From: Candidatus Zixiibacteriota bacterium | GTDB taxonomy: Bacteria > Zixibacteria > MSB-5A5 > GN15 > FEB-12 | Assembly (NCBI GenBank): GCA_022570975.1 | Contig: JACZYS010000145.1 | Location: 1-6,560 of the forward strand | Length of the DNA: 6,560 nt | Reading direction: 5' to 3' | Shown: one piece after another, positions 4,891 through 6,560 of the stretch | Layout: every line of letters starts with the position of its first letter | Numbering within the stretch: the stretch's first letter is position 1 | Position numbers and translations under genes: made by a program | Notes under the pieces: generated by a model | What the model was told of the DNA's origin: nothing | Databases searched by the model: none | Seen by the model: only the letters and a program-made list of their open reading frames with translations

Positions 4891-6560
4891 CTTGATTTAT
4901 ACTGTTTTCAATTCGTTTATTTTCCTCAATCGTTCTATGTCCACCTACTGCTTTTTCAAGTGGCTGGTTGTATTCTTCATAGTGTAAATATTTCCCTCTT
5001 TCGATTCCTTCTTTTGCAACCTCAACCTGGATTCTATTAGCATTTGCAAATTTATCCTGACGGACTCCTGTAACCATCCAGGAAACTTCCATCCCGGGTT
5101 CGCCCCCGGAAATCATAAACTGGTTTCCGGAAATTTTTGATGAGATATAAAGATTTGGCCCGGGTGCACCAATTGCCGTAAGCTGGTAGCGGAAATCTTT
5201 GTTGAGGGCATCAAAATAATCCGGAAGAATCACAACGGCCGTACCGGTTCCGTCCAGTTGAACATTGCCGTTATATACATTCATCATATCCGGAGATTCA
5301 ACAAACGAATGGTAGAGGTATTTATTCTCAGGATCCAATGGGTGGTCAATCTTAAATGACCCCGCACCTTTGGAAAGAGTTCCTGTCACCAGTACCTGCC
5401 CGACAAAATAACCCCCATAGCTGTTAGTGGCAGAAGTGCCAGATACATATACACCAATTGCAAAAGATCCATCAGAGGCTACGCCATATATGCCATATGA
5501 CTCTCCGGTTGTTAATGCACTGTTAGTAGCGCTTCCAATTCCATAAACACCGTATCTATTATAACTGTCTGACGATGACCGTCCCAAAACACCATATGTT
5601 GAAGCACCGGCTGTCAGCCCGCTTGGTCTGACGGCAGCGCCGTAGACACCATACATAGTTCCGGTTGAAATATTATTTATATAATTATAGAGACCATATC
5701 TTGTACTTGTGGTATTGTAATCTCTGTTCAAATAAAGCAGAACTGTATTTGTTGGCGATCCATTGTCACCAATTCTGACTCCGGTGTTATTTATTACTAT
5801 TGTACTGTCACCGAATTGTTTTTGACCGGTGATAGTTTGCGTTGCTGAGAGATTTACGGCTGTGCCAGAGATTTTTGTGACAGCAATTGCAGCGGCGCTA
5901 TTAATATCAGCATTCATAATTGTGAGATTTAAGATTTCAGAAGTAGCCACACCACCTGCTGCAATATCAACAGCAGTAATAGTATTTGATGCGATATCAG
6001 TTCCTGTAATTGTCGAGTTGGCTATATCAGCTGATGTAACCGAGCCATTTATAATTTCTGAAGACCCCACCGAGTTAACGTCAAGATCATCAGAACTTAT
6101 GGTACCGTCTAGAATATTACTCGAAGTTACTCCATCAATAGCAATAGACAGGGCTATTGCACCAGCCGGTCCTCCTCCGGTAAGTCCGGCACCTGCCGTA
6201 ACCGCAGTGATATCTCCGCCGGAATTGTCATCCACATTGTCAGCAAATCCTGCCGGGACATTGACCAAGTTATTCCAGTCAGTATCTACATTGTCAGTTC
6301 CATCAGCAAAACCGGCCGGTACATTGACCAGGTTATTCCAGTCGGTGTCGACATCGTCAGTTCCATCAGCAAAACCAACCGGGACATTGGTCAGGTTGTT
6401 CCAGTCAGTGTCTACATTGTCAGTTCCATCAGCAAAACCGGCCGGGACGTTGGTCAGGTTATTCCAGTCAGTGTCCACATTGTCAGTTCCATCAGCAAAT
6501 CCAGCCGGGACATTGGTAAGTCCTCCCCATTCAGTTGAATCTGCTCTGAGAGCATGATAT
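4877..6560 (-). CDS. Secreted tail-fibre-like repeat protein, 5'-truncated by the window, with five 21-residue modules
   Basis: The frame is open to the right edge. The first visible residues, YHALRADSTEW, align with about residue 124 onward of the complete paralogue, so the signal peptide and head domain lie outside. That leaves 560 residues here and perhaps 680 in full. Any start inside the window, such as GTG 6478, is spurious because it lies within a repeat. Visible residues 9-113 are five tandem 21-residue modules (TDWNNLTNVPAGFADGTDN type), against one in each paralogue. Then follow GDITAVTAGAGLTGGG, nine decapeptide units (142-231), 'TITGQKQFGDST' and regular 'YGVYG' units (about 288-387). 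The C-terminal domain (about 398-515) is nearly identical to that of the gene at 843-2951. The tail contains RGKYLHYEEYNQP. A surface fibre is inferred. The last codons and stop lie within a duplicated leader sequence. Confidence 0.9.
   Translation of the reverse strand, partial: YHALRADSTEWGGLTNVPAGFADGTDNVDTDWNNLTNVPAGFADGTDNVDTDWNNLTNVPVGFADGTDDVDTDWNNLVNVPAGFADGTDNVDTDWNNLVNVPAGFADNVDDNSGGDITAVTAGAGLTGGGPAGAIALSIAIDGVTSSNILDGTISSDDLDVNSVGSSEIINGSVTSADIANSTITGTDIASNTITAVDIAAGGVATSEILNLTIMNADINSAAAIAVTKISGTAVNLSATQTITGQKQFGDSTIVINNTGVRIGDNGSPTNTVLLYLNRDYNTTSTRYGLYNYINNISTGTMYGVYGAAVRPSGLTAGASTYGVLGRSSSDSYNRYGVYGIGSATNSALTTGESYGIYGVASDGSFAIGVYVSGTSATNSYGGYFVGQVLVTGTLSKGAGSFKIDHPLDPENKYLYHSFVESPDMMNVYNGNVQLDGTGTAVVILPDYFDALNKDFRYQLTAIGAPGPNLYISSKISGNQFMISGGEPGMEVSWMVTGVRQDKFANANRIQVEVAKEGIERGKYLHYEEYNQPLEKAVGGHRTIEENKRIENSINQANDF
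5867..6136 (-). repeat. 30-bp in-frame repeat array, 9 decapeptide units
   Basis: Nine units run from DGVTSSNILD to AAAIAVTKIS. The central units GSVTSADIAN and STITGTDIAS closely match units of the neighbouring paralogue (NSITSADIAN, STITTIDIAA). The last unit leads into the same GTAVNLS segment as in both paralogues. Confidence 0.85.
6221..6535 (-). repeat. Five tandem 63-bp (21-residue) modules
   Basis: Copies start at 6535, 6472, 6409, 6346 and 6283, each 63 bp long. The protein unit is T-D-W-N-N-L-(T/V)-N-V-P-A-G-F-A-D-G-T-D-N-V-D. The three inner copies are nearly identical in DNA. The first (TEWGG) and last (ending ADNVDDNS) are the diverged edges. The two paralogues have one copy each, so this array expanded in this gene. 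Confidence 0.93.

Noticed and set aside
6476..6478. GTG 6478 as the start of the right-hand gene
   Set aside because: The frame is open to the window edge and the upstream residues match the paralogues' head-domain end. The GTG is a Val codon within a repeat.
6221..6535. CRISPR-like regular repeats
   Set aside because: The 63-bp units are contiguous without unique spacers, are in frame and encode conserved protein modules.
5829..6557. Long plus-strand open frame (242 codons) with repeated LFQSVSTLSVPSAKPAGTLV-type units
   Set aside because: It is the antisense shadow of the 63-bp and 30-bp repeats. The minus-strand frame is clearly coding, shared with two paralogues, and the repeat composition simply lacks antisense stops.

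Overview
The window lies in a moderately AT-rich bacterial genome. All four substantial genes are on the minus strand and read from the right edge to the left. From right to left they are: a large secreted repeat protein whose 5' end is outside the window (4877-6560), two complete paralogues of it (2973-4865 and 843-2951), and a small secreted dockerin-type protein (234-839). Gaps between the genes are 11, 21 and 3 bp. Each start inside the window has a good Shine-Dalgarno sequence, and a strong intrinsic terminator (176-212) follows the dockerin gene. This looks like the 3' end of one operon devoted to extracellular proteins. Its promoter is outside the window.

The three large proteins share one modular plan. 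It runs: Sec signal peptide; 'AYQGRLLD' head domain; a 21-residue 'DWNNLTNVPAGFADGTDN' module in 1 to 5 copies; a 'GDIT.V.AGSGL.GG' segment; an array of 10-residue repeats (18, 12 and 9 units); a 'TIxGxKQFGDST' segment; a series of 'YGxYG' units; a highly conserved C-terminal domain ('IDHPLDPENKYLYHSFVESP'); and a charged tail. The plan resembles phage tail-fibre or trimeric-adhesin architecture, so these are probably cell-surface or extracellular fibres. Their function is unknown. The arrays differ in copy number, and different segments link different pairs of paralogues, so the locus seems shaped by tandem duplication, repeat expansion and recombination.

The dockerin-type protein ends in two Ca-binding dockerin repeats. 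It could anchor to a cohesin partner, but no cohesin is visible here. Dockerins in a non-cellulosomal setting combined with 'YQGRL' repeat proteins suggest a bacterium of the FCB group or a candidate phylum such as Zixibacteria. That is an inference from protein style only.

Left of the terminator is a probable separate transcription unit, also on the minus strand. It has a possible promoter (147-174) and the first 40 codons of a small protein with a CxC motif (1-121), perhaps a small [2Fe-2S]-binding protein, cut by the window edge.
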